In this document: one piece after another, positions 9,451 to 19,642 of the stretch | Layout: each line of letters opens with the position of its first letter | Position numbering within the stretch: position 1 is the stretch's first letter | NCBI GenBank assembly: GCA_018806915.1 | Contig: JAGKQI010000050.1 | Span: forward strand, 186,001 to 250,000 | DNA from: Phytophthora colocasiae | Taxonomy: Eukaryota; Oomycota; Peronosporomycetes; Peronosporales; Peronosporaceae | Reading direction: 5' to 3' | DNA length: 64,000 nt | Made by a program: the position numbers and the translations under genes | Notes under the pieces: generated by a model | The model's input: the letters and a program-made list of their open reading frames with translations, nothing else | What the model was told of the DNA's origin: nothing | The model's database searches: none

Positions 9451-11747
9451 ATGGCTTCACATGGAACTACGAGAGGAGGACGTCGGGGACGCGGTGGTCG
9501 CAGTATGGCGACACGTCAGTCGAAGCGTCTTCAAGGTCTTCCGCCTGACGAACAACCCGACTTGGATGCTGTTCAGAAGGCGGCACGCGAGAAGAGGAAG
9601 GCTGCGCGTGAAAAGGAAGCAGTCGAGGAGGTGGACGTCACGGAACCGGCGGTCGAAGACCAGCCTGCTGCGGAGCCTGAAGCCCAAGAGACACCCGATG
9701 TGTCTGGCGAACAAGGTTCTGAGGAAGGCCCGTCCGAAGCTGAAGCTTCTGGTGACGAGGTGGCCACTGCCCGTGAGGGTGGTGATGAGGCGTCTGAGGG
9801 AGGCGCCGACGTGGTTGAGTCCCCGGAGGTCATTGACTTATGTTCTGAGTCGACGGCTTCTGGGAAGTCCGTGGGGGAAGTGAAGACGGAACCCGGACTG
9901 GTTGATGAACGTGTCTCGAAGACTCCAAAGTCTGAAGACACTCCGATGTCTGACGACATGCCGATGAAGTCCGAAGATTCTCTGAAGACACCGTCTGATG
10001 AGTCTGGGAGGGCTGATTCGCTGGATGGAGAACGTGCCCTGAAGTACGTACGCCGTGAGTTCCGCCGCTGGAGGGACATGGACGCTGGAAGAATTGTTCC
10101 GCCGAACGTCGAATACGTCTGGCGATCAGCGAAGCCTGACGCAAATGTCTTTCAGAAGGCTGCGGCAGCGACGGGCGACTACATAAAGTGGCGGTGCTCT
10201 TCAGTATTCCCCGAAGACATGTGGATATCGGAGTTCTGCTTGAGGCGCCATAGTTTTGGCCGAATCCAAGACTTGTCGTACGTCGAGATCTCGATGAATA
10301 CTCTGACGGCACCTGAATGCGTCGCTGTCCTTCAGACGATGCTGTATGAAGCAGGATTTGAGTTCCAGAACCTGCTACCGTGGTCTCAGACCCAAGCGTC
10401 TGCTATCTTCGAACCTCAAGTGCGCAGTGTGGCGACGGAGCTTCAGAGCCGACTTGCTGAAGAACTGGTTGAGTGGGCCACCGTGACCGCCAGGTCACAG
10501 GTCAATCGACTCCCAGAATATACAAAGGCAGGCAACGAAGCACGTCAAGGCGAAGCTGATGGTATATTACGCGATGAGAATGCTGACCTACAAGGACGAC
10601 AGCTGATTATGAGACTCCGGGTGACCGGACTCAGAGTCACCCATAGTTCCGACGGGTCCAGCAGTGGAGAACCGCCGCAGTCCAAGCGTCTGCAGCATGG
10701 TCCGCCGCGCCCGCAAGTCTCGTCGACACCATCTGCACTGTCGACGCCGTCGCTAAGTTCGCTGCCGGTATTCGAGAGTCATTCAGACAGCACTCGCTTG
10801 GAGTCTGGTGTGCCAATGTCTGAAGATCGAGGTAGCTCTCTGACGACTGATGCGCCTGTGCCGAGTGTCATTGGGACCTCGCGTACGTCTGATGAGCACT
10901 CGTCGGGACTCCAGACCTCTCGTGGAAGTTCCACAGACTCGTCGCTGATGTCCATGAGTCGAGGGGCGTCTTGTTGTCTGTCGGAGGTCTGGCGATGATC
11001 GCCCAAGGTGCTGATGCCGGAGGAATGCTCGCCGGAGAGTCTATGGGAATCCACGTGACACGAACACTGATGCCGGTGCAGTCGGAGCCTGAAGACTTCG
11101 AGATGTTGGAAGAGAAGCCGGAGTTTCCAGAAGTGAAGTCCGAGAGACAGTTGTCTACCAGAGATTCTGTTCACCGGACGCCGGAAGCTCCATCATCGTC
11201 CGTCTCGAGTCGTGGGAGGAGCCACCAGAGCAGGCACCAGAGTCTGAAGAGCGAGGATCACCAGAAAGTGTCTTCCAGACGCCTGAGTTCCGTTGCGTCA
11301 AGCCACACACGAAGTTCCCAGAGATCAAGCCCAGCGCAGATCGAACTGAACGCTATGCGGCAGCAACAGGAATGGCAGCGTCGGATGGAACAGGAGCAGA
11401 AGGAATTTCTGGCCAGAGAACGTCTGGAATCCATGGAGCGTGAACGTCGACGTGAACAACGGGAACTTGATACGCGCCAGCAGATCCAGACCCTCACCGA
11501 CCGACTACTTGAGTCTGAAAGCGCCAGAGACGCGTGGATGACTTGGAAGAACGTCGGAGTCAAGCGTCAGAGTCTAAGCTCAAGTATCATTCGAAATCGT
11601 CTGAGAGACAGGTGTCCGACGTACAAGTTTCTGGTGAACAGTTTTCCGACGTACAGCGTCTGGAGACCGAGTTTCAGATCGCTGGAAACAACGGGAAGCC
11701 GAGGCCGAAGCCGAACGTGCGCGTTGGGCAGACGAGCTGAAACGTGA
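9451..11747 (+). pseudogene. Gypsy-2 long N-terminal gag extension
   Basis: Two ORFs in different frames (9451-10998, 515 aa; 10971-11747, 258 aa) lead into the gag ORF at 11761. I read them as one original N-terminal region broken by indels near 10975 and 11530-11750. The first starts with a Gly/Arg-rich stretch (GRRGRGGRSMATRQSKR), then a Glu/Ala-rich acidic stretch containing VIDLCSES, which resembles a SUMO-interacting motif. A folded-looking block follows (about residues 195-370: YVRREFRRWRDMD, IVPPNVEYVWRSAKPD, FPEDMWISEFCLRRHSFGR), then Ser-rich linkers. The second is Arg/Ser-rich and ends in a coiled coil of Gln/Glu/Arg heptads (RMEQEQKEFLARERLESM). I recognise no named domain. A 760-residue region before the capsid domain is unusual for Gypsy elements. 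Confidence 0.65.
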
Positions 11748-11760
11748 CTGGATTTCGCAA

Positions 11761-13638
11761 ATGGAGACCTTACGACAGCGGGTGCATGACGTGGAGTCGG
11801 AGGGCGACAGGGAGCAGGAAAGTTCCCAGAACATGCAGCGTTTCCAGGCCGCAAAATTGAGGAACCTTCGTGCAACATTGTCCCAAGTTCAAGGGGTCGC
11901 CCACCCTGAAGTAGCAACTTCAAGTCGGATCTCCGGTGAACATGACCCTAAACCGGCAACCGGACTTCTGGTGAACAGTCGGGATACGGGAGATTGCACA
12001 CCTAGGGTTAGGGGATCAGAAGGAGTCGCCAGTAGGGGTAGGGTTACACCCATTAAAAAGACGGAGGCCTTCCATACGCCTCTTCCCCTACGGAGATCGA
12101 CCGACACCAAGCGCGCGAAGGCTGGAAGGCATGGCGCGGCCACCGCGGCCGCTACGACGACCCAGACGGATCAAGCGGCTCCCCTGACCGAGGTCAATAC
12201 CGAAGGAAGGCGCCCAGCGACTCCCAGGCGCGATGGACACCGGAAACCGAGTGAAAGACGCTCCGAAGATGGTCGGGACGCTCCGCGAAAGCCTGGAAGA
12301 CGCAGGAATGATCCCGATCCGGGCGGAAGCTCCAGCGATTCAAGCTCGGACTCAAGTGATTCGTCTTCTGATGACTTGGATCCTCCGGAGGTGGTCAACC
12401 TGACTTCTGCATCCCAGGGACAAGCTGGAGCGACCCTGCTGACCATGAGGCCCTTTATAAACTCAAGTATCATCGGAGAATTTGATCCCCGAGCGACATT
12501 GAGAGAACGTGTTCATTGGTGGGAACGCTTCGTGAACATGGCATCCCAGGGAGCGTGGACGAACAAGACCCGCATACAGGAACTCAAGCTGAAGCTCCCG
12601 GTGTCCGCCAGAGATTGGTTCAACCAGCTTCCGAAGAGCGTTTCCCGTGATTGGAAGGAATTGTCATCGGAGTTTCGCAGGCGCTATTGCAAGGCCCGGT
12701 CATCATACTCCGAGAGATATTTCACGATGGAAATGAAGGGTTCCGAGACTCCGTTGGACTTCTTTTATCGCCTGAACTCGGCCGCCGGAAAAGCTGAGGT
12801 GGACTTCAGAAAATCCTCCAGACGCCTGGAGAAACACGTTCTGAGGTACATCACCAAGATGAAGGACGAGCGTCTGAAGATCGCGTTACAAGGCCGGAAG
12901 TTCAGGAGTATCTCGGACTTGGAATATGCTCTGCAACAGGACGAAGATGTCTGGCGAACGGCTGATCAGGAAACTACGACCACCAGACATCGGGATTTCC
13001 GAGCGGACAATCTCCCACGCGGACAGTTTAAGCCGAAGCGTATGGGGAAGACTTACGTCGCCCGAGAAGCAGACCCGAATGCCTCTGACGATGTCGATGT
13101 GGATACCAGAACTCAAGAGAAGGATGCCAGAGCTTCGTCGTCAGAGCACGATCGCGAGATGTCTGGTGTACAATCTTCGTCTGGTGTACAATCTGCCTCT
13201 CAGGCGCCTGGTGGTGCTGACTGGACTCAGACTCTGACAAACGAAGTTTATCGGGTCATGGACAACATGGGATGGCGACCGCCGCCCCAGTCTCCCCGAG
13301 GATCGTCAGGTCAAGACTTCCAGCAGACACGGCGCGATAACCCTGACTACTGGAACAAGTTCTGCGAGAAGTGTCGTCGCTCAGGCCATTCAGAAGAAAA
13401 CTGCTGGAGAGACATTGTCTGCGACAGATGTCAGGAGAAGGGTCACCCGAGCAGGATGTGCCGAGTACCGCCGTGTGAGGTTTGCGGAAAGGTGCACTCT
13501 GGGAGACCATGCGAGGACGTCAAGACCCTGGAATCCCTCAAGAAACTAGCCCGTCAAGGTACACTGAAGGACCTGCCGGATCACCTACTGGAGAAACTCC
13601 TGGGTGACGAGGCTGACTCTGGGAAACAGTTAAACTAG
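11761..13638 (+). CDS. gag: Gypsy-2 gag (capsid and zinc knuckles)
   Basis: This frame is open for 625 codons. After a basic, Ser/Asp-rich leader (DSSSDSSDSSSDD near residue 195) comes a retrotransposon gag capsid region at about 235-410 (HWWERFVNMASQGAWTNKT, WKELSSEFRRRYC, DFFYRLNSAAGKAEVDF). The C-terminus has two CCHC knuckles (CEKCRRSGHSEENC, CDRCQEKGHPSRMC) and a third partial one (CEVCGKVHSGRPC). These would bind the element RNA. The start at 11761 follows a frame break; the true protein probably continues upstream into the coiled-coil region. Codons for Ser-Gly-Val/Glu-Gln/His triplets come from the dispersed motif described in the findings. Confidence 0.88.
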   Translation: METLRQRVHDVESEGDREQESSQNMQRFQAAKLRNLRATLSQVQGVAHPEVATSSRISGEHDPKPATGLLVNSRDTGDCTPRVRGSEGVASRGRVTPIKKTEAFHTPLPLRRSTDTKRAKAGRHGAATAAATTTQTDQAAPLTEVNTEGRRPATPRRDGHRKPSERRSEDGRDAPRKPGRRRNDPDPGGSSSDSSSDSSDSSSDDLDPPEVVNLTSASQGQAGATLLTMRPFINSSIIGEFDPRATLRERVHWWERFVNMASQGAWTNKTRIQELKLKLPVSARDWFNQLPKSVSRDWKELSSEFRRRYCKARSSYSERYFTMEMKGSETPLDFFYRLNSAAGKAEVDFRKSSRRLEKHVLRYITKMKDERLKIALQGRKFRSISDLEYALQQDEDVWRTADQETTTTRHRDFRADNLPRGQFKPKRMGKTYVAREADPNASDDVDVDTRTQEKDARASSSEHDREMSGVQSSSGVQSASQAPGGADWTQTLTNEVYRVMDNMGWRPPPQSPRGSSGQDFQQTRRDNPDYWNKFCEKCRRSGHSEENCWRDIVCDRCQEKGHPSRMCRVPPCEVCGKVHSGRPCEDVKTLESLKKLARQGTLKDLPDHLLEKLLGDEADSGKQLN

Positions 13639-13703
13639 CAAGCCCGTCGGATGGGGATCCGAAACGCGCCGGGCAAGGCACACCCCCAGAGTTATGTGTT
13701 CTA

Positions 13704-15404
13704 GTGTACGTAGGACCGGAGCTGAAAACAACCCAACCTAAAAATCAACATTGCATGACCGCTTTAGCTCAAGAATCAGCCATGTCTTCAGAAAATACGC
13801 GTCTGAGAGACAGTTCATCGGACTTTCCGAGAGACTGTTCACCGGACTTTCCGAGAGACAATGAACCGCCTCCGGACGACACAATCCAGTTTCGTCTGAA
13901 AGACGGGGAATGTTATGGCTGGTGAAAGGATCACTACCCTGATCCTGCAAAGCGTGATGTGGTCATGGTGCATGGCGCTGTCAATGATCATCGGACCAAG
14001 ATTCTCCTGGACACCGGTGCGACTATCAACATCCTGAGTTACGACTTTGCGCGTAAGCTCGGACTCAGGCTCAAGTCACACAAACAAACAAGAGTGTCTG
14101 GGATGGGAGGTACATTGGTGCCAGTGCTGAGATCAAGCTGAGTGGTTTACATTGTTGATGTCTGGGTTGCGAATATCGGCGAAGGTATAAACGTGCTATT
14201 GGGAATGGGATTCATGTTCGCCGCTGGTCTGAGGATCAGCGTTCGTGAGGGACTGGTATCTATGCCAGATGAAGTCGTGGTGATGATGTGCAGCTGGGAG
14301 CCTGGTGATCATATCGGCAGGAACAGGTCCATCAGACCAAGTGAAGCTGTACTTCTGAGACCTGGTGAAGAATTTGTTGTTCGCATTGATTATGGCCCGA
14401 CGAACCCGCAACGAGAAGTCGTGTGGGCGGGACGTGGAGACCGTTGGGTGACTCAGCTGATTTATGCAGCCCGGTCATGGCCTGTGGCGGTGCGCGTGGT
14501 GAACATTTCTGACAAGAATACGTGGGTGAATGAATTTTCTGACGTTGCAAGGATTGTGGAGTATGGATTTTTCCCACGACATGGTCGCTTTGTACGACCA
14601 GGCTCTGCAGCCTATCGTGACTGGGAAGTTTTGATTCTGGAGAACACTCCGTCACCAGAGACGAAGAGACGCCTGAAGGCCGAAGCTGACTTGGAGGATC
14701 TGATGCCTCAACCTCCGTGTGTGGATCACCCGGTATACCCGTGGCCAACTAAGATCTTACAACGCCCAAGGCTGGATAATGCTCGAGTACAGTTTGTGAG
14801 GCCTACTTCGGTCCCACGAGCAAAACAAGTTCGTTTCGCTTTGGATGTGGCTACGCAGACAGATGACTGGGTGGATGCCGAAAAAGAGGAGACCCGAGAT
14901 ACCGCTGTGAACACCGGAGATCTGGAATTGGCATCAGAGCAAAAGACTCCGAAAGACTCCGGAAACACGTCTGAAATTTCGAGTAACATTGTCAAGGATG
15001 AAGTCACCCTGAGTGTTTCCGGTGAACTGTTCATGGGAGATGAGGATCCGACAGACTGTTCATGGGACATCCCAATCCAGAGTATGCCAGGCACCCCTGT
15101 GGAAAAGCTCCGAGCCGAGTACGAGCGGAGCATGCAGGTCACGAATGAGGAATTGGATCTGGAACCCGGTGTCTATATACGGGAAGGAACAGAGCTGCTC
15201 TCTCAATTACGTGATCAGCTGGTTATGCTACCTGAACTGGAAGATTTGACTCCTGAATGCGACATTGACAAGGCTGATGTTGGAGTTCCCGGGAAAACAA
15301 CGCCGGAGATGGAGAAGAAACTCAGGGACATTCTGAAGTATCATCGGAAAATCTTTCTGGGAGACGGCAACGCCGCACCTGCCCCGGCAAGGGGCGTGGT
15401 CTGA
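13704..15404 (+). pseudogene. pol: Gypsy-2 protease and pol N-terminal region
   Basis: Three ORFs in a single frame (13704-13925, 13959-14141, 14142-15404) are separated by two TGA stops, at 13923-13925 and 14139-14141. The middle ORF carries the aspartic protease active site (LLDTGATINIL, about 14005-14035) and the third the flap and hydrophobic end (GEGINVLLGMGFMFAAG). A long poorly conserved region follows. The reading frame is lost at 15404, just before the RT ORF begins in another frame; the missing junction reads AKPVAQRPRSVAP at about 15422-15460. Both TGA codons fall where the surrounding protein appears continuous, so I read them as nonsense mutations. Confidence 0.8.
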
Positions 15405-15466
15405 TACTTGGACTGGGAGACGCTAAACCTGTTGCCCAACGTCCGAGGTCCGTTGCCCCTCACCTG

Positions 15467-18154
15467 ATGATCAAGGTGTACGAACTTCTGAAGAAACTCC
15501 TGGAGACCGGACTCATCGAGTACTCGACTTCGCCTTGGGCATCACCAATTGTGATTGTCCTCAAGAAGAATGGTGTGAACATACGCATGTGTATTGATTA
15601 TCGAGTGGTGAATGGTTTTATCCAGTTGTCGCGTTATCCGTTGCCCCTGATAGACGATCTGTTGATTGGTTTTGAGGCAGCACTGTGGTTTATGAGTCTG
15701 GATATGGCGAGTGGTTTTTGGGCTATTCAAATGACGGAGCGTGCAAGGCTGATCTCAGCGTTCATCTGCCCATTTGGACATTTCCAGTGGGTAAGAATGC
15801 CCTTCGGTCTGAAGAACGCCCCTCTGGTGTACCAGGCTATGCTGGATAACTGCCTGTGGGGGTTCGTGCGATTGTCACCTGAAGAGGAAGCTGAGGTTGA
15901 CCCCGATGTGCTGGAATTCCTGAAGTTAGAACCCCAGAACTCTGACGTACATGGTCTGATGTCTGGTGAACAACTTCAGAACTCTGATAAACACATGCCA
16001 GAGGTTCCGGTGCTCACGGACCAAATGACTGTCTTTCAGAGGAACATCCCAGTCCCGTCCTTCATGGGACCGGTACTCGGTCGAAGTTCCTACATTGACG
16101 ACATTGCTCATGGGGCGCCGACCTGGGATCAACTTTGTGAAGACCTGAATGCCTTGCTCTTCAGACTCAGATACTGGAACATTTCTGTGAGCCTGCCCAA
16201 GAGCGAGTTCGGGAAGCTGACGATTCCTTATCTGTCGCATGAGATTAGTGCTGAAGGACTGAGAGCTACACCGAAGATCGTCAAGGGAGTGAAAGAATTG
16301 CCGTTTCCGTCGACACTCAAGGGAGTACAGAGTTTCATGGGAAGTCTGAATTATTACAACAAGTTTATCGAAGACTTACCGGTGATCGCTGCTGTGCTCT
16401 ACGAGTTGTCTGATGAACAGATTCGTGCTGGTCGAGATTTGGCTCGAGCTAAGGAAGCCTTTGAGATTCTCAAGCGCAAGATTGTCTCGACACCGCTCCT
16501 CAGACACCCAGATCGCACCAGGCCTTTCGTTATTATACCCCATGCGAACCCGTGGGCTGCTTCAGCCGTCTTGGGACAGGAGTACGATGGAGTGATACAC
16601 CCCGTACGGTTCACTGGACGTGTGTTGAATGAGGCAGAACTCCGGTATCACATCGCAGAGAAGGAGGTCATCGCGATTCTTAGGGTTCTGGAGAACTTTC
16701 GGGCTCTGATAAACACGAGTCCCGTGATCACGGTGTACACCAGACATTCGGTGTTGAAATGGCTCCTGTCATCCAGCTCGGCTGATGGTCGGAACGTGAA
16801 GTGGGGACTGAAGTTGTCACACTGGAATTTGGAGATTCGCAGAATCCAGCGAGATGAAGATGGTCTCCCGGCTATTCTTGGAGCGGGCATCACACCCCGT
16901 GAACACCTCGATGAGGTCTCTGAAAACCTCATCCCCGTCAAGGGGCGAGTCAAACCTCCAGCACCCATTAGCGTGGAGATGCTAGAGGCTGATTACCGAG
17001 GTTGTGTTCTAAGTTTTGATGGTGCCGCCAAGACATCCACTCGCCTGGGAAGCTGCGGATGTGTGCTCTGGGAGCTCCCGGGGTGGAATATCCTGGAAGC
17101 CCAAGGGTTCGCTCTGAAAGATGTCACTGTGAATGACTCAGAATACTGTGGTCTGATCAATGGATTGAAGTTGGCTTTGGAACGTGGTATCCGAGACTTG
17201 GTGGTTGTCGGAGACTCCCGTATTGCTATCCAGCAGGCCCAAGGTCTGATCAATTGTAATCAGCCGAACCAGCAGCGGAAATTGGCCGAGTTTGAGTCTC
17301 TGAAGATCAAGTTCCAGTCTCTGAAGCTAGTGCACGTGAAGCGTGAGTTCAATCAAGCAGCGGACTATTTGACGTCCAAGACCCTCGTCCTTGGCGAGTC
17401 CTGGCAGGTCCAAGACCCTGACGAATTGACTCATCTAAAACTGGTGTCCAAGATTCCAGAGAAACTGATGAAGCCTCCCGAAGGGATGTCTTCTGAAACT
17501 CCGGACGATGTTCACCGGACCTCTGGTGAACATGATTGTACACCGGAGATGGATGACCCAGGGCCAGAGTCTGCGCCCCTGCCTCATGCTGCCAAGGTGC
17601 TTGTTGCCATCACTCGTGCACGCAATCAGGAAGAAGCAAACCTACCAGATGACGCGGAGGCTCGTGAACCCATGGGCCCATTGGAGTTTCAGGAAGAACG
17701 CTGGCGGCGGATCAAAGTTCACCAGACTCAAGATGTTCATCTGGCAGAACTCATCAAGTTCCTTAAGGGCGACGTGGGAGATCTACCACGACCCCGAATA
17801 AGGAAGCTTGCCAGGATCGCCGATGATTTCATCTTGGATTCCAGAGACGTTTTGTACCTCCTCAGCCGTGCTACCAAGGAACGTCCGAGAGACATGGTCG
17901 ATGAACTCAGACTTGTGGTTCCCAGAGACTTACATGCCGATATGCTGCACTATGCTCATGGGGACTACCAGGGTGCTCACCAGGGAATCAAACGTACGTT
18001 CGAGAAGCTGAGCTCTGAGTTCTACGGGATTGGTATGTACGCTGATGTGGAAAGGTTCGTCAAGGAGTGTATGGACTGTGCAAGTGGCAAGGGGCGTCCC
18101 CGAATCCTGGACCGTCGCCCGGCAACATCGAGCCCAGTCGACCTTTTGAAGTAG
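15467..18154 (+). CDS. pol: Gypsy-2 pol: RT, degenerate RNase H tether, second RNase H, integrase zinc finger
   Basis: This frame is open for 895 codons. RT spans about residues 1-290, with catalytic SYIDDIAHG near 208. Between the usual RT blocks B and C lies an insertion of about 75 residues (roughly 130-205) rich in the element's own Ser-Asp-Val-His / Ser-Gly-Glu-Gln motif. The first RNase H (about 350-440, FVIIPHANPWAASAVLGQ) has lost the acidic residue expected in the DAS position and looks like a tether. A second RNase H follows at about 513-640, with apparent catalytic residues in SFDGAA, NDSEYCGL, VVGDSRIAI and QAADYLTS. This is the archaeal/plant-like type known from a few Gypsy lineages. 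The integrase zinc finger (H..H..CMDC) is at about 828-876. A frameshift near 18100, in a G/C run, separates it from the integrase core. Confidence 0.88.
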   Translation: MIKVYELLKKLLETGLIEYSTSPWASPIVIVLKKNGVNIRMCIDYRVVNGFIQLSRYPLPLIDDLLIGFEAALWFMSLDMASGFWAIQMTERARLISAFICPFGHFQWVRMPFGLKNAPLVYQAMLDNCLWGFVRLSPEEEAEVDPDVLEFLKLEPQNSDVHGLMSGEQLQNSDKHMPEVPVLTDQMTVFQRNIPVPSFMGPVLGRSSYIDDIAHGAPTWDQLCEDLNALLFRLRYWNISVSLPKSEFGKLTIPYLSHEISAEGLRATPKIVKGVKELPFPSTLKGVQSFMGSLNYYNKFIEDLPVIAAVLYELSDEQIRAGRDLARAKEAFEILKRKIVSTPLLRHPDRTRPFVIIPHANPWAASAVLGQEYDGVIHPVRFTGRVLNEAELRYHIAEKEVIAILRVLENFRALINTSPVITVYTRHSVLKWLLSSSSADGRNVKWGLKLSHWNLEIRRIQRDEDGLPAILGAGITPREHLDEVSENLIPVKGRVKPPAPISVEMLEADYRGCVLSFDGAAKTSTRLGSCGCVLWELPGWNILEAQGFALKDVTVNDSEYCGLINGLKLALERGIRDLVVVGDSRIAIQQAQGLINCNQPNQQRKLAEFESLKIKFQSLKLVHVKREFNQAADYLTSKTLVLGESWQVQDPDELTHLKLVSKIPEKLMKPPEGMSSETPDDVHRTSGEHDCTPEMDDPGPESAPLPHAAKVLVAITRARNQEEANLPDDAEAREPMGPLEFQEERWRRIKVHQTQDVHLAELIKFLKGDVGDLPRPRIRKLARIADDFILDSRDVLYLLSRATKERPRDMVDELRLVVPRDLHADMLHYAHGDYQGAHQGIKRTFEKLSSEFYGIGMYADVERFVKECMDCASGKGRPRILDRRPATSSPVDLLK

Positions 18155-19176
18155 TGTCCATGGATTTCGTGACGCACATGCCAAAGTCCGCCAGAGGGAA
18201 CACGTTCCTGCTGTTGTTCCAAGACATGTTCTCAGGATATGTGATGTACAAGCCTATGAGTATTACTACGGCTCAAGATGTCGCTGAGGCCTACGAGGAA
18301 CGTGTCTTCCGGAACTTCGGAGCTAGTTCCCTGATACGCCATGATCAGGACCCTCGGTTCATGAGTGAAGTGTTCAGGTGTTTCCGGGATCTCCTGGGAA
18401 GCAGACAGCGAGCGACTCTGGCGTACCGTCCTCAGGCGAACGGCCAGCAAGAACGGTCTGTTCAGACGGTCGTGCGCGCCATCAAGGCCTACATCGCCGA
18501 AGCTGATCAGAGTGAGTGGCGTCGGAAGATGCAACGAGATTACAGCTACGCTCAAGCCTGTGCTGAAGAACTTCAGAAGAAGGCCAAGCGGGAGCGTTCT
18601 GAAGAACAGACTCGAAAGTGGAAGGAGTTGTCGGAACGTCTGAAGTCCGGATTTGCCGTCGGTGACGCCGTGTGGCTATACATCCCCAAGGTACAAACAG
18701 GGTTGAGTCGGAAACTCGCACACATGTGGCATGGTCCTTTCCGGATTGAAGAGATGTTGGATGATTTTCGTGTGAAGCTGAAGGTCGAGGACACCGGGTA
18801 TCGTGTGAACCCCTGGGTTCATATAAGTCGCCTGAAGCCGAGAGCCTTGTTTCCCAGAAGACCGACTGTGGAACTCGATGTCCATGAGGATGATGACTTT
18901 GATGCGGCACTGCTACCAGAAGACAGTTGGGAGCCCGACATCGAGAATGATGAATACGAAGTGGAAAAGATACTAGACACTCAGTGGAGCAAACGTACCA
19001 GGACCTCCAAGAGACTTCGCGAATACCTGGTCAAGTGGAAGGGGTACGACGAGACAGAGTGGCTACCCTTGTCAAAGCTGAACTGTGGCGCTTTACTGTA
19101 TGAGTTCAATCAGAGCGCACGAGCGCGAGCTCGTTTCCAGGCAATGCAAGCTGGAGACGATCACTCCAGAGTTTAA
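18067..19176 (+). pseudogene. pol: Gypsy-2 integrase core and chromodomain
   Basis: Continuation of pol in another frame. The integrase catalytic triad is visible: D in VVSMDFVTHMP, D in RHDQDPRF and E in ANGQQERSVQ. Directly after KAYIAEADQSEW the sequence jumps to RRKMQRDYSYAQAC. The usual segment between the catalytic Glu helix and the basic C-terminal part is too short, so an internal deletion of some tens of residues is likely. A GPF-like module follows (LAHMWHGPFRIEEML), then a C-terminal chromodomain (EYEVEKILDTQWSKR, EYLVKWKGYDETEWLP) that would guide integration to marked chromatin. The frameshift upstream and the deletion make this copy defective. Confidence 0.85.
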
Positions 19177-19642
19177 ACTCTAAAACCTATTCTGAAAACT
19201 CTGGTAAACATCACTGTTCACCAGACGATGTATTTCAGAGATGAGGTGTCTGAGAGACATGTCTTTCGGAAATGTGATTTCGGGGATACGTGCCTCCCAG
19301 AGATGGTGATTGTTATGTGAATTTGTATGGAGATGATTTTGTGGTTGTGTGTGTATGATGGAATTATACGAAGTGGATTATGATGATGCTATGAGAAGAA
19401 GATTACTGAACGACATGTGAGGATGTTAAAGGAGAAGGTCGTCGGGGAACTATATTTGGAATTGTTACTACGCTACGATATGCAGACGACTAAGTTGTTC
19501 TGGAAGAAGAAGTGTAGTTCCCCGGAGATGTCGCGAAGAGTACACCGGACTTCTGGCGTACTTACTTCAGAGAGACAGGATTTTCGGCGCGTTCAGCGGG
19601 CGTCAGAGCTTGTTTCCGGAGATCGGATGGCACGAATTCCAT
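19177..19642 (+). other. spacer between convergent pol and antisense gene
   Basis: 466 bp between the stop of sense pol and the stop of the antisense gene. It contains further copies of the dispersed motif (CTGGTAAACA at about 19200, GTTCACCAGAC) but no ORF I can support. It probably holds the two convergent transcript ends. Confidence 0.4.
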
